A stretch of 64,000 bases of DNA, taken from Eutypella sp. D-1 (lineage: Eukaryota > Ascomycota > Sordariomycetes > Xylariales > Diatrypaceae). Of this stretch, positions 1 through 11,687 are shown one piece after another. Position numbers and translations under genes: made by a program. Numbering within the stretch: position 1 is the first letter of the stretch; every line of letters starts with the position of its first letter. The stretch spans positions 1,426,001 through 1,490,000 of the forward strand of contig JAJTTP010000009.1 of NCBI GenBank assembly GCA_023313575.1, in the 5' to 3' direction. The notes below the pieces were generated by a model, which saw nothing but the letters and a program-made list of their open reading frames with translations, was not told the origin of the DNA and made no database searches.

Positions 1-1440
1 ATAATATTTAAGTTAAAAATAATCCGTAAAATAAAAAGTAAAAACATTTTATCGCCGTATAAAAAATTACGGTTAATCGTTTAAAGTTACGGAGATTTAA
101 ATAAGATTTTTATTATAACTTATACGCTTATTATTTAATAAATTAATTAATATTTTATCTTAATGATAACTTTTATTTTATAGCTTAAAAAGATAAAAAT
201 TATAATATAAAATATTATTATGGTTTATACCTAGTTTAAAACGTTAATATAACGGATTATTTTTATACGATTATTTATTAAATTAAAAACAAAATACCTC
301 GAAAAAACGTTATTATATATCGTTAAACCGTTATATAAATTTACGAAGTTAAGCATTTATTAGTTTAAAACTTATTTATAGCATTATTAATAAAAGTTAT
401 ATATAAATTTTTTAACGTTTAACTTTTATTTATTAATATCGGATTTAAAATTATTTAAAATTATAAGATTTTAAATAAATAATATTTTTAACGTTAATAT
501 TACGGAGTTTATAACTTTAAAAAATAAAGCATTTATTAAAATAAGGATTAAAATACGCTTTTAAAAGATATTAAAAAACGGATTAACCGAAAACTTTAAC
601 GGTTTATAAATTATTATCCGTAAATACGAGGTGTTTATTATATAAAAAAGATAAATTAAAAAGCTGGAACTTTTAAATTTAAAGGCATTTTTTTAAAAAT
701 TAATAAAAAAATATATCGAATAATAAATATAAAAAGCTTATATCTTTTTTATTTATTAGCTAAAGGTTATATTTAATTATTTTACGGTAACGTAATATAT
801 TAAACCCGGCCTTAAAAAAATTAAGGTATTAAATATTAAAATTTAATAATAAAAAAATAATAAAAACCGCGGGTTTATATATATTAAGCTAAACCTTAAG
901 GAATTAAAACTATATATTTTTATCGATAGTTTATTTATTAATAATAAGGATATAAATTTATAAATTGGTTATATTATTGTTTTAAGTAATAAGGAATTAA
1001 AATATAATAATAAGCTTAATATTAAAGGTAATATTATTTATTAATTATTTACTAAATATAAACGTATTACTTATAATATTTTAACTAATAAGATATATAA
1101 TATAGTTTAAAGGTTTAATATAAGTTATGTTATTTATTATATATTAAATATTATTTTAACTTAATTAATATTTTTTTACGCCTTATTAATCTTATATATT
1201 AATTCCTTTTTTTTATATTAATGTTTAATATAAATAAATAATATTAATAAAAAAAGATTAATAATCGACTTAATAACGTTACGATAATTATACGAAAATA
1301 AAAAGATTAACGATATTTAATGGATTTATAATGCTTATAACTTTACCGATGCCATAATAAAGGTTACCTTTAATAAGGTTATAAAGATATTTATCGAAAA
1401 TAATCAAATTGTTTTAAAATTAAAGGGGTGGGTGAAATAG
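1..1440 (+). mobile_element. RIP-degraded Ty1/copia retrotransposon, RT/RNase H end of pol
   Basis: This very AT-rich DNA has almost no CpA/TpG but keeps many CpG, the pattern left by repeat-induced point mutation (C to T preferentially at CpA). Reading through the stops on the + strand from about 890 gives a degraded match to the C-terminal part of fungal Ty1/copia polyproteins: a stretch like LKLYIFID (about 907-930), NNKD then IGYIIVLSNKE (about 940-1000), KYKRITYNILTNKIY (about 1060-1110), KKRLIIDLITLR (about 1252-1290), FTDAI (about 1342-1356) and a final KGWVK followed by TAG at 1438-1440. These correspond to the RNase H domain and the tail of pol. The copy is dead, with dozens of in-frame stops, and runs off the left edge of the window. 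Family assignment is by remembered protein pattern only. Confidence 0.8.
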
Positions 1441-1743
1441 GAATAATATTACTGATATTTATTATTTAACTATTTATTTATTTATTTACTTATTTACCTT
1501 TATAGCATTTTGTAATTAATAAGTTATAAAAAAAAAATAAATATTAATTATTAATGGTTATTAGTATGGACCCACATATTAATAAAAAATACTTATGTAC
1601 CTATCTCCCGTTTATATAAGGATACGGGCTTTGCCTGTATCCCTTTTAAATAGATAAATAGACCTTAAACCAGAATATAACACCAATCCTACCACCTTTT
1701 ATTATTGTTATTGTTATTCCTTTTACGTACGTACCTACCAACA
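1432..1743 (+). repeat. Probable 3' LTR of the copia remnant
   Basis: Directly after the pol stop a G-rich polypurine-like run (about 1425-1440) is followed by DNA that looks like an LTR: a TG start near 1432, a TATA-like element at 1613-1620, a hairpin at 1620-1642 with 10-nt arms and a TTT loop (one G.T wobble), and a possible CA end near 1743. RIP-like depletion of CpA/TpG fades at about 1565, so the second half looks nearly unmutated. Exact ends and target-site duplication cannot be fixed without the 5' LTR, which lies outside the window. Confidence 0.45.
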
Positions 1744-2590
1744 AGCTTGGCCTATAAAAAAAACCAGAAGTGACGGTATTGAATAAGATAATTACACCAG
1801 TCGGACGACTCTCGCATGACCTAGACTCCTGCCGGATTATTAACCATTATTAAAGTTTACGCTCGAACGCGATAAGCATTTCAGGGCGCGTAGCAAGTCA
1901 ACTCAACGGAACATCCGCATGTGTATGTTATGTATGTATATGTATGAACATCGTAAACGTTAGGTATGTATTACAAGCATATGCGTTAGGTTAGGCCTAA
2001 GCCTCTCTCGCCCTCGCCCTCCCCCCCCTGCCGTCCCGAGACCACCCAAACATGTGTGTGTGTGTGCACGCATACCGACAACCTGTGCGGAATATGCGTT
2101 ACGTTATGCGCCTTAATGCCTTTTTTTCTTTTCTTTTGTAGGTGTGTGTGTAGTAGTAGTAGGGGGTGTGTTGTTCTCCCATTCTCCCACCCCACGCTCG
2201 GCCATGCTAATGCTGTTTCCCTCCCCTTCCCCTCCATTCCCACCTCTAAGGAGGATTCCAATACTGAATGCTAGGTACTCCCCTGTGTCGAGATAAGTAA
2301 ATGTAAGATTAACACATGTGAAGTAAATGAAAGCGCCCCCCCTCCTCTTCTAATTTCGAAGTGAAGGAGGACTGATGCTGGGTTTCACTCGCTCTCTACC
2401 CGCCATGGATCATACAAGTTTGGGGGGCCTGCTTGCTTGTTTTGCTCAGTTGGCTCAGGGCCGCCGATTCGGATATACGTCTCCGCGTCAACGCACACAA
2501 AAGTCCCACCATTATGTGTAAGCAACCCCCTCACCAATGCTGCCCCTGTCTCCCGAGGACGCCGAAGTTGTCCCACTCGCCAGACCGGGC
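1744..2590. other. Intergenic, downstream of Sec3
   Basis: Between the LTR-like end and the Sec3 stop codon there are TG/TATG-rich stretches (about 1920-1960 and 2052-2066) and pyrimidine runs. The small open frames here have no recognisable features. The Sec3 3' UTR presumably lies on the right side. I see no gene. Confidence 0.5.
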
Positions 2591-5500
2591 CTACCGGCCG
2601 ATAGTGGAAAAGGCGCTCTTGATATCGGCACGGGGCCACTCGAACAGGACGTCCCCGCCATAGACGGTGGTCGTGACGGTGCTGATCCTGACCTCGACCT
2701 CGGCGTAGAAGCGCTCGCACTCCTTCACAACGCGGTTCACGAGCCCGCGGCTTAGGGACTCGTCGTCCGCGTCGCCGAAGTGCTTTTCGATGCGCTTCCG
2801 CAGGGCCTCGACACCTTTCCGCGCCTCGCGCGCATCGAACTGGGAGAGGACCTTGTTGAAGGACGATTTGGAATTACTGGGCTGAGCCGCGATGGCGGCG
2901 GCGCTCTTTCCAGAGGCAAGCTGCGCCTCGATGTTTTCGAGGTACTCGAGGACCTTGCCGAGGGGCCGGCGCATGACAGCGTTGAGGTACAGGCCCATGT
3001 GTTCCGCCATTTCGGATGCAGCGGCCCCTTTCCAGTCTTCGAGGACCTCGAGTCCATGCGTATCGACTTCTTCGAGGAAGTGATTCATGTTTTCGATGAG
3101 TAGGATATGGTAGTTGAGGGCCTCCTTGTCCTCGGGGTCGGCACCGGTATTGGTCAGCGTTGCCGGGTTTTCTCGAGCGATGACCTTGAGAGAGTCGAAC
3201 ATGGACCGGATGATGCGGTCGTACTCGCTATCGACTGTTCGCCGGACCGACGAGCTCGTATCGACGCCTATGAGCATGCTTTCGACGGATGCGGCGAAGT
3301 TAGGGAAAATGCGGACGAATGAGATGACACCCTTGCGTTTCTTGATCTTGACTTTCGTTTCCTCAATGGCGCGGATCTGATCTTCAACAAACTTCCCAAA
3401 GCGCCCCTCGAGGGAGCTCTGAATCTTCTGGATGATGTTGTTCAGGTAGTCCTGGTTCGACTGAGTCATCTCGAGATGTTTCCGCTCGAGAATGGCGAGT
3501 ACACCAACTCCTTGCCTGATTTCAGGTTAGTAATGTACACCACGCTACCGGTACGACTGGGGAAGCACTTACAATGGGTCCTGCGACAAGACCCAGCCGA
3601 TGAAATTCTGAAGATCTTGTTCCAGGAACTGGAATATTACTTCCATGGCCTTTGTGACCCTCCTTGCTAATTCTCGATCGGGCTCCATCAGCCTATGCCG
3701 GCGGAGGTCTCCGCCACGTCGATCTCGAGGCTTTGTCGCCCCTACCAAGTCGGGGAAATCTGACGTCTCCAGCGTGGTCGCGTGGAAGAAGTCAATGATG
3801 AAATTTTGCTCGGCTTCAACAAGAGGCAAGATGTCATCCACGATGGAGCCAAAGATTTCATAGGGGTAGCTGCCTGTGTCTGCGCCCTTGTCAAGGCTTG
3901 TCTTACTACCATCACCCAGTGGACCCCGTAGTGTTCTCGCCAGGTTTTGACTCCTCTTCACAGTTAGTTTCCTGGCCGTTGCGATAGTGCTTTCCTCTTT
4001 CTTATCCTGTAAGGACGTAAAGAGTAGGTCGGCCTCATCACCAGTGGGCTTCCGGGCATTCCGTTTCCATGCCTCTATGATATGCTTGAACTCAGCCTTA
4101 TAAAGGGGAAGGTTTCTTTCCTGGTACCCTTGGAGAAGTCGATTCCAGCCTGGAGGATCCATTTCTCGCGTGTATAGGACAAGCGGGCTATACCTCCACA
4201 GATCCTCTCGGCCAGCATCATGATTACGCGAGTCCACCTTCTTCGAAAGTGCCCCATCTAACGCCTTCTTGGTGTCCTGGGCGGCTTTGTTGAACTGTTG
4301 TACTAGGAAAGCCTGGAAGCGCTGCAAAAATGCCGATGTCTCGGAGAGATACATCTCTTTCTTTTCCTGAACGATCCGCATTTTGCCGTAGTCGGGGTTT
4401 AAACCAATCCGCTGGCCTGATGTGCCCGTATCTTCGCTGCTTCTCGGCTCGCTACCAGCCATAGACGGGTCGATCTTCCTCATAGCTTTGTATAAGATAA
4501 CGAGAGTAGACTCGACCTCTTCCAGTCCCGTCAACGACTCGAGAGGAGCATTGGAAAGACTGCGAAGATCGTCTGATGTGATAGCGCAAGTATCGAGCAG
4601 TGACTCTAGTTCTTTCCGGAGGAGCTTCTGATTTGCTGCCTGTACCTGTAGACCTTGCCCCTGAGCTTCTATGTAGGCTATATCATCGGATAATGTCTAG
4701 AATACTGTTAGTACGGCTCATGTGGCGTGCTACGTGTTCCCACTTACTGATAACTCTACGCTGTATAAGGTAAGCAGGTTATCCAACTCTTCACATTCGG
4801 CAATAGCCACATCGAGTCCCTTCTTGATAGCGTCGACGCGCTCATCTTCCTCCTGGAATCGGGCAACCCAGCCTCCCGCCTGGGCCTTGTTGAGCTCTCG
4901 ATCAAGATCTATCTTCATATCGTCGAAGTTGCGGCTCCGCATCTTCTCGCCGGGAACCCAGCCAAAATGGTCCAGCCATCCGGCAAATTGGTAAGCCGAA
5001 TCAGCGAGAAAACTGGTATCAACACCCAGCGTCGCGAAGTATTTAGCGTCATTTCCAGTGACCTTCAAGGGTTCAGATTTGTCTTCCTTTCGAGGCTCCA
5101 CGCTCTTCCGCTTGGCTTCATTGGTGGCGGCTTGGAGACTAGTCGGTCGACTGGAATTTGGAACAGTAACCTTGACCTCGGGGAGAAGATGATCATTACT
5201 CTCCGTCGTCTTCGCCGGCTCAATCGGTGGCGTTGGCGTTGGCGTTGGCTCCGGAACCGGGGTAGCACGGGGAGGCGCCGGGACGACGCCCGTAATACCG
5301 TCAGGTTCGTTCGAGGCCTTCTTAGCCAACTCGCGTAGCCGCTCACCTGCGCCTCCCGGCCGCGGCTTGAAGGCAGCTGCCGCCGAAGCCGCCTTCCATA
5401 ACGTCCCAGCAAGGTCACCCTTAGACTTTTTCGCCTTGATCATAGGTCCCAGACCCGGTCGAGACTCTTCCGCCGCATCTGCGACTTCTTCTGGTGATTC

Positions 5501-7158
5501 AGCTGGTGGTGCTGCATCCGGAGCGGTTGGGGGAGTACCCTGGACATTAGCTTCGACGGTTGGAAGTTGGGCGCTGTCCGGGTTCTTCGTTTCAGCTCTG
5601 AGGTCAAGGCTCGGCACGGGCTTGACACCTCTCGTCTTCGCGGGGGGCGTTACTGCGGCTGGTGGCTGAGTTGGCCCGAAGGGGTTAGGAGGCGGTGTTG
5701 CCTTGGCAAATTTGATCTCAGCCCGCTGTTCAGCTGGCGGTCTCCGAGGTGACATCCGTTCGCTGCTCCTTGGCGGTGGCTCTCGTGGCTCCCTTCGGAA
5801 ACCCGGGCTCATCAAGGGTGCAGGTACGAGATCGTTGTCCATCATGCCCTGCGGTCTGGCAGGATCCATAGGTGGTCTCTTTCGGTCGGGTAGATCCACT
5901 TGGGGAGGGACTTGGGGAGGGGTGTTGGCGTTATCTTCCAACCTCCCAAACCCGGGTGCCCCTCCGGTGCCACCTCTTGATCTTGGAGGTCGGCTGCCAG
6001 AGTCTTCCCCTCTCGAACGGGGAGGGAAGCCAGCGGGATCTTCGTTTCGCAACCGAGTAGGGGGTCGGCTACCAGTATCTTCACCACCACGCGACCTCGG
6101 TGGAGGTCTACTGCCGGTCTCAGTGCCTCTAGAACCCGGCCGTCTCATTGCCGAGTCATCGCTCCTAGTAGTTGTGAAAGAAGCTGCAACGGAGTCTTGG
6201 CTTATGTTATTGGGACCTAGCCTCCGTAACGGGGCGGGCTGGCTGCCAACACGGCCAGAATCGACACTCGAGGCAGGCGATGAGGCCCCATTGGGGGGAA
6301 CTAGGCCACGAGAATTTGGAGGCGGCTGATAGGCTCTGACCGCTTCAGGCGCACCACCCTGGCGAAGATTGCTCTGAGATGAGGCGTTGGATAGTCCTCC
6401 AGGGCGAGCAGGTGGTGGTGGTGTACTTTCTTGGGGGCCAGATCGGGATGGCGGAGGTCTTCGGGAGCCAAGAACCTGTTCGACCTCACGAGGATCAAAG
6501 CCAATAAGCTCAGGGGTGTTGCCGCCAGTGTATTTCCCGTATATCTTAATCAGGCTAGCAATGAAAAACTTCTTCTCCTTATCGGCGCGCGCTTGCCAGT
6601 AATAGGGTTTGCCGATGTGGACGATGAAGCCAATGTCGCCAGCCCATTCTCGCTTCTGGGGGTCTACATTTGGGGCAGTGAAAGATTCGATACTGGTGAG
6701 GTCGTTCAGATCCCAGGTCTTGCCAATAGAAAAGGTGCCATTCGCATTCTCCTTGGATTTGTGGATACGGACGCGTCCGGACTTGCGCACAGCGACAATT
6801 ATGACGCGGGGTTTCTCGGCTTGGGGACCGCGGGCCTCGGGGGGTGGAGGAGAAGTCTGATGCGCACTATACTCTGTGATTCTAATATGTGTAATGTAGG
6901 TTTCGAGAACTAGAGGGGGAAGGGCGAAGGGCGATGGGCGCCGCGTCAGTAAGCAAGCAAGCATTTGGGATGACAAGAGATATGACAAGAGACATGACAA
7001 GAGATATGACAAAAAGAGAGATCTTAAATCTTACGAGATCCATCCACGTCCTTCTTATTGAAACAACTCTCAACTATACGCCTCTTCTCCTCTTCGAATT
7101 TTTCGGCACGGGACATCTCACGGCCGTAGCCGGGACCTCCGTTCTGTCGTGGATCCAT
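2591..7158 (-). CDS. SEC3: Exocyst complex component Sec3
   Basis: Sec3 is a subunit of the exocyst, which tethers secretory vesicles at growth sites such as the hyphal tip. Exons (minus strand): 7158-7035, 6909-4748, 4696-3573, 3515-2591; 4335 nt, 1444 residues, usual for filamentous fungi. The start ATG gives a MDPRQNGG N-terminus followed by the conserved SRAEKFEEEKRRI segment. Intron 1 joins VDGS to LLETYITHIRITE. Residues about 73-193 form the Sec3 PIP2/Rho-binding PH-like domain (VIIVAVRKSGRVR, GKTWDLNDL, YYWQA). A long Pro/Ser/Arg-rich disordered linker (about 195-640) follows, with a repeated GSRPP..RSRGG motif. The rest is the helical Sec3 C-terminal region, seen as LYSVELSTLSDDIAYIEAQG and later VRIFPNFAASVESML, ending in AFSTIGR. 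Introns are 125, 51 and 57 nt with GTAAG donors. Frame continuity across all junctions makes the model solid; only the exact start codon is slightly open. Confidence 0.95.
6970..7017. repeat. 12-bp tandem repeat inside Sec3 intron 1
   Basis: On the + strand ATGACAAGAGAT/C is repeated three times (6970-6981, 6982-6993, 6994-7005) and a fourth diverged copy begins at 7006. It lies wholly inside the first intron of Sec3 (6910-7034), so copy number changes intron length but not the protein. Confidence 0.85.
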
Positions 7159-9215
7159 TGCTAAAGGGGGTTAAAAGGGATTAAGTCGAATCGCTTCGTG
7201 TCGCGCGCGTCCAATTCATGAATAAGTCAGGCCTAGATGTAGTTGGGGGAATTTGAGCATCATCTTTCGTTTTCGCCTGCGCCGGTAATCATGCGGAGCG
7301 GCCGGGGGTTATCGCTTGCCGGTCTTCAATGACATAGATAAAAGGGTGGTGGTGGTGGTTGTTTGTGTAGTTACTAATATTGTTGCTAATGGGGTAGTAG
7401 TCGTAGTAGTCGTCGTAGTGGTTGTCGTAGTGGTGGTCTAGGCGCAAAAGCTTCCTCCAAGTTTATTAGAGGGATGGATGGATGGATGGCTCGTCTTTGA
7501 ATGTCTTCGCTTTATATCATTAGTCGGTACTGAGTAAGCTATTGCGACCACTGAGAAATCGATTATTTATTTCAAATAAATGCGATGCCAAAAGGCGAAG
7601 GGATGGCTTGAATGGTCGCGGACCCAAAGGAAGTTCCTGTTAGGCTGGAATGGACGGAGACGAGGTAAAATGACGAGGGACTTTGATGGTTGAATGAGGT
7701 TGAGTGAGGTTTGGTGATTAAGTAGGATTGGAAATTCATCACTGATAATTACCACTGATAGTTACCTACCTCCAGCACCTACCGAGTACCTGTAACTACT
7801 ATGTATGTAGCTGCCTATCTAGGTACCTACATAAAGTAGGCAACCCAACACCTGCATACTAGCTTATGTAGTTACGTAGTAATATGTGTTTAAGTAGGTA
7901 GGTTACCGTACCTACATATTCCTATGTAGTTGTCAGTGATCTGGCGTCATACCTGTACTCCGCATTAATGCATTATGTGCGGCGTAAGAGAATTGTCGCT
8001 ATGCCCAGTCATTCCTCGAGGTACTTCCATCACAATGCTAATGTCACCAATTATAAAGTACACTCGAATCTGAAACATCTAGTGAAGTTAGGTTTGCTGG
8101 GTCTGAAGTAGGGCTAGGACTAATTGGGGTACATATGGATTACGTCGAGTCTTCTTCGATGGGCTTTTACCCAGTTATCCGTCCGTCCCTACATATTGTG
8201 TCCTCGATTCGTGTATTCTGTCCTTAAAAGGGGAAAACATAAGGAACATCTTAGGCACCATATCATGAAGCGGTAGGTCACAAGCCGCTTTCGGGGGCAG
8301 GTCGGTCCGGTAGCACCGGTTCTCGGCGACCTTGGCGACGCAGTGGTCAAACGGCCTCCCAGCTATACCCGTGCCACCAGGAGACGCCGCCGGTGAGTTC
8401 GGGGGGGGAGGAGGGGCCACTCGGACGGTTCTTTCTTAGATGTCGCTCGCTGATGCTAGACGCGCCCACCTGCGTTCGTACGCTGCGTCGACGTGTACGT
8501 GGATGTCCCGCCGCATAGCCCGACTCCGACTCCGTCCTCAGGCCCCCCAAGTCGTTGTCGTGATCAGGAGCACTACCTAGTGCCTGCATCGCCGTCTCCG
8601 GGTAACGTTGTGGCCGCCGCGCCGCGTCGCCTGCGGCCCGCGAAGAAATCTATGTTAGAGTATTATACGCGACTGTGGGAATTTTATGATTAGGTGTGGC
8701 AAGCCTCTTTCTTGTACCTCCCGCTATATTTCATATGGCTATTGGCCAGCGAGCGGTGCGAGTCGCCCAAGTTAAAACAAGCGTGTAGTCACATCCTGCC
8801 CTCAAACCAGTCATGTCTGAGCGCCTCGTCTCACCTCGAGGGGTTATTCGTGATTGGTAGCTTCGTATGATTTTTATTTTTATTATATATATATATATAT
8901 ATTTTTAGAAAAAATTCTATTAATTTTTTTTCTTAGCTGTTAGCTGTCGGCAATGGGCTATGGCCGCAATCTCGCATCCAATGTGCCTGGTTCACTTATA
9001 TAGGGCCGGTAGGATTGTCCCCCAGCTGAATACCGGGCACTACATATACGCTACATTCCTTACTTTTACTCTAAAGTGTAGTGTCTTGATTTCGAGTTCT
9101 ATTCAACCATGATCAACGGAAAGTTTTCAAGATTCAGTCACTCTTTCTAACTAACTGAGACTGGAGAGACTGCAGCATGCCGAGCTCACGTTTATCGAGT
9201 GGCAGCTCCGACTAA
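7159..9215. other. Intergenic, Sec3 promoter side
   Basis: A GTA/GTC-rich low-complexity tract (about 7345-7438), a GGAT(GGAT)n run near 7472-7488, many TAGGTACCTA-like words (about 7770-7920) and an AT-rich spot with a TA microsatellite (about 8884-8902). The left part should hold the Sec3 promoter and 5' UTR. Short open frames at 8175-8693 show no domain or convincing splice structure. Confidence 0.5.
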
Positions 9216-10558
9216 TCAAAGGTACTTCGACATGATCTCCTTGACTCTATCCAACGGCAGGGCCTCGATCGTGTGTCCCTGGTTGCCCACCATCGTCTCA
9301 GCCATGCAGAGGGCGTTATAGATAGCCTCCTCGACGGCGTCAGCCGCAGCCTCGAACAGGCCGTTGATGGAGGTGTCGTCGACAAGCTCGACGGCCACCG
9401 GCGTCGGCTTGAAGGGGTCGACGCTGCGGCGCTCCATAGATATAGTCTGCACGGGGATGCCGTTGGCCGTGGAGAAGGCGAGGAAGATGTCGCCCGACGG
9501 GTTGTGGCCGTTGCCGCCGACGCGCGCTAAGCCCACGGTAGCCCGCTTCGCGATCCTCTGCAGCTGCGTCGGGTGCAGCGGCGCGTCCGTCGCGAGGATC
9601 ACGATGATGCTCCCGTCTTTGCGGTTCTTCTCCGACTCGAGCTCCTCCTGCGCCGCTCGCGCCGCCGCGTCGCTCGCCGCTTTCTTCTCGGCCTCCGCCG
9701 CTAGAATCCGGCCGACCGGCGCGCCCTGGATGCGCAGGTGCGGCTTCTTCCCATAGTTGGCCTGCACGAGAGCGCCGATCGTGTACGTTTTCGGCTCGCC
9801 CTTAGTGTCGAACCCCGGGACGACTCTGCTGCTGCTTCCAGTCCCACCCTTGAAATAATGACACTGTAGGATGAATGGGATTAGAAAGCGGTCCAAAATC
9901 CATCCGTTCTCGTGGTTTCGGAGAAAATGATCAAGCGAGTCGTGAACGCCTGCTAACTAGTATTTGAAAAAAAGAATTTGCTCGGATGACTTACAATCAT
10001 GCCTGCTCCACCTCCGACATTGCCTTCCTTGACACGGTCGCTAGACACGTTCTCGAGCCCGTGGACAATATGTTCGGGCTTGACAACGAACTGCGTAAGA
10101 TCATTGAGATATCCGTCGAACGTCTCCGCAACGACGGGGAGCAGGAACCAGTCGACCTTGCCCTCCTTGCTGTTCTGGCTCTTAATGGCGTATTCGTAGA
10201 TTCCCTGGTAGGCGGCGCCGACGGCGAAGGAGTTGGTGATGATGACGGGGGAGTGTAGAAGCCCGGTCTCGTTGATCCAATGGCTGCCCGTCATCTCTCC
10301 CGAGCCGTTGAAGGAGAACAGGCCGGCGTAGCACGCCCGTCTAAACCAGTCTGGGCGGGGTAGAATGGAGGTCACGCCAGTGTTGACGTTGCCATCGTCG
10401 CTGAAGATCTCCTGCGTGTGAACCCGAACCCCGGGGACGTCAGTCAGGGAGTTTAGGGGTCCTGGCTTCCAGTCGCCGAGAAACAGGTCCGGCAAGAGCT
10501 CCCTGATTCGCATCCGCGGCTGATCGCCGCTGTCTCCACTTCGGCCCGAGGTAGCCAT
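9216..10558 (-). CDS. P1-family peptidase (DmpA / L-aminopeptidase D-esterase type)
   Basis: Members of MEROPS family S58 (DmpA) are self-processing N-terminal-nucleophile aminopeptidases. Exons: 10558-9995 and 9863-9216; intron 9864-9994 (131 nt, GTAAGT...TACAG); 403 residues, close to the family length. Visible motifs are [20 protein letters not shown] near the N-terminus, NVGGGAGM (about 180-187), then straight across the splice junction [13 protein letters not shown] (about 189-201), a GALVQANYG segment, and [14 protein letters not shown], in which the Ser at about 273 matches the position where DmpA cuts itself and exposes its nucleophile. A lysine/alanine-rich stretch (about 240-270) sits just before the cleavage site. 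No signal peptide is seen, so a cytosolic enzyme is likely. The substrate (D-amino acid amides, esters, beta-peptides) cannot be told from sequence. Confidence 0.88.
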
Positions 10559-11687
10559 CTTAAATCGGTGTTTATAATCGGAGCTTGGTGGGGCCGACTA
10601 GCAATTGAGGGGGATAGAAATTAGGCGCCAGCACAACTCGGCGTTCGAGCTCGATAGTAATAATATGGATAAAAAAGTAATCCCTAGTCACCAATGTGGC
10701 TGTACCTAAGCACCACTCTCAAAAGTGTATGCGACAATGCTCGTAATTTATCTACTCGAATCTTACAGAAGACGTTCCTATTATCATCGCTGCCTGGGCC
10801 ACTAGTTCTGGACTCTCGGTTGTACTTTCGTACAATTGAGTCACACCGGGGGGGATGTCTCCTTGCCTAACGCGGATAATCCCATCCTTCGGGCACTGCC
10901 ATAGCATGTAAGTGAACTAATTGAAATCCTGAATTTGTATTTGCATGTAAGTAATCCTAGAGGAATTCCGAATCGGGTATTTGTAACTAGGTTTGTGCAT
11001 ATACGGCCCGAAAAAAAAACCTGCGTCCCCTGCCGAAATATCATGTCGGAACCGAAGACATCAGAGATAGGGGTGGTGACGGCATTGAGGTATGACTACT
11101 CGGCGTAAATGAAGTTCATCGCATTTTCAAAATATGGGGTTGGAAGACACAACCTAGTTGTGAACGCCACGGCGCCACGCCACTGACTCCAAGTACCTAC
11201 TCAACTACTGAGCTGAGGGATCTGCCAACCCCTAAGATCAACACCCGCTTGACCCCTCCCCAACCCCTGCCCCCGCAAAACATAACCCGTATAACCCGTA
11301 TGTATGAGAAGGGCAATTGATACCGAATCGGATCAACTCTTGTGAAAGTGCCATTCCCCGCATTCTCGCTAGATCCTACCCCACGGTGGGCACCAAATCA
11401 AGTGAAGAGCCGGTCCGTCAGCTAGTATGCTAGTGGCCCCTTGAAATCGGGTCCAAGTCAGCCTCCCCCGCATGACCGAGTTGTCTTTGCGTAGTAACCT
11501 CGGCGGTAAGGGCGTGGAGGAATGGAAGACAACACGTTGGACATACACACTCACTCTCACACTCTCCCACACACTTAGTTACGCCTGCATACGCTTTATT
11601 ACCTGTTTAAGCAACCACCCTGAGAAACCTAGTCTTCACGGGCATCTGATATAGGTATTAAGAAGGAGAGGAGCGAGGGTATTCGAA
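10559..11687. other. Divergent intergenic region
   Basis: Shared upstream region of the P1 peptidase (-) and the transhydrogenase (+). There are no long open frames with support; a poly-A/G run lies near 11011-11019. No clear TATA box or known operator is seen. Confidence 0.45.

Noticed and set aside
1986..2274. Two opposite-strand open frames in TG-rich DNA
   Set aside because: They arise from simple-sequence TGTG/CACA repeats.
2385..2720. Minus-strand open frame at the Sec3 3' end, as a possible alternative C-terminus
   Set aside because: The main frame ends naturally at 2591 with a family-like tail; no splice pair is needed.
8175..8693. Overlapping small open frames on both strands
   Set aside because: They overlap each other in different frames, and none shows a motif or plausible splicing.
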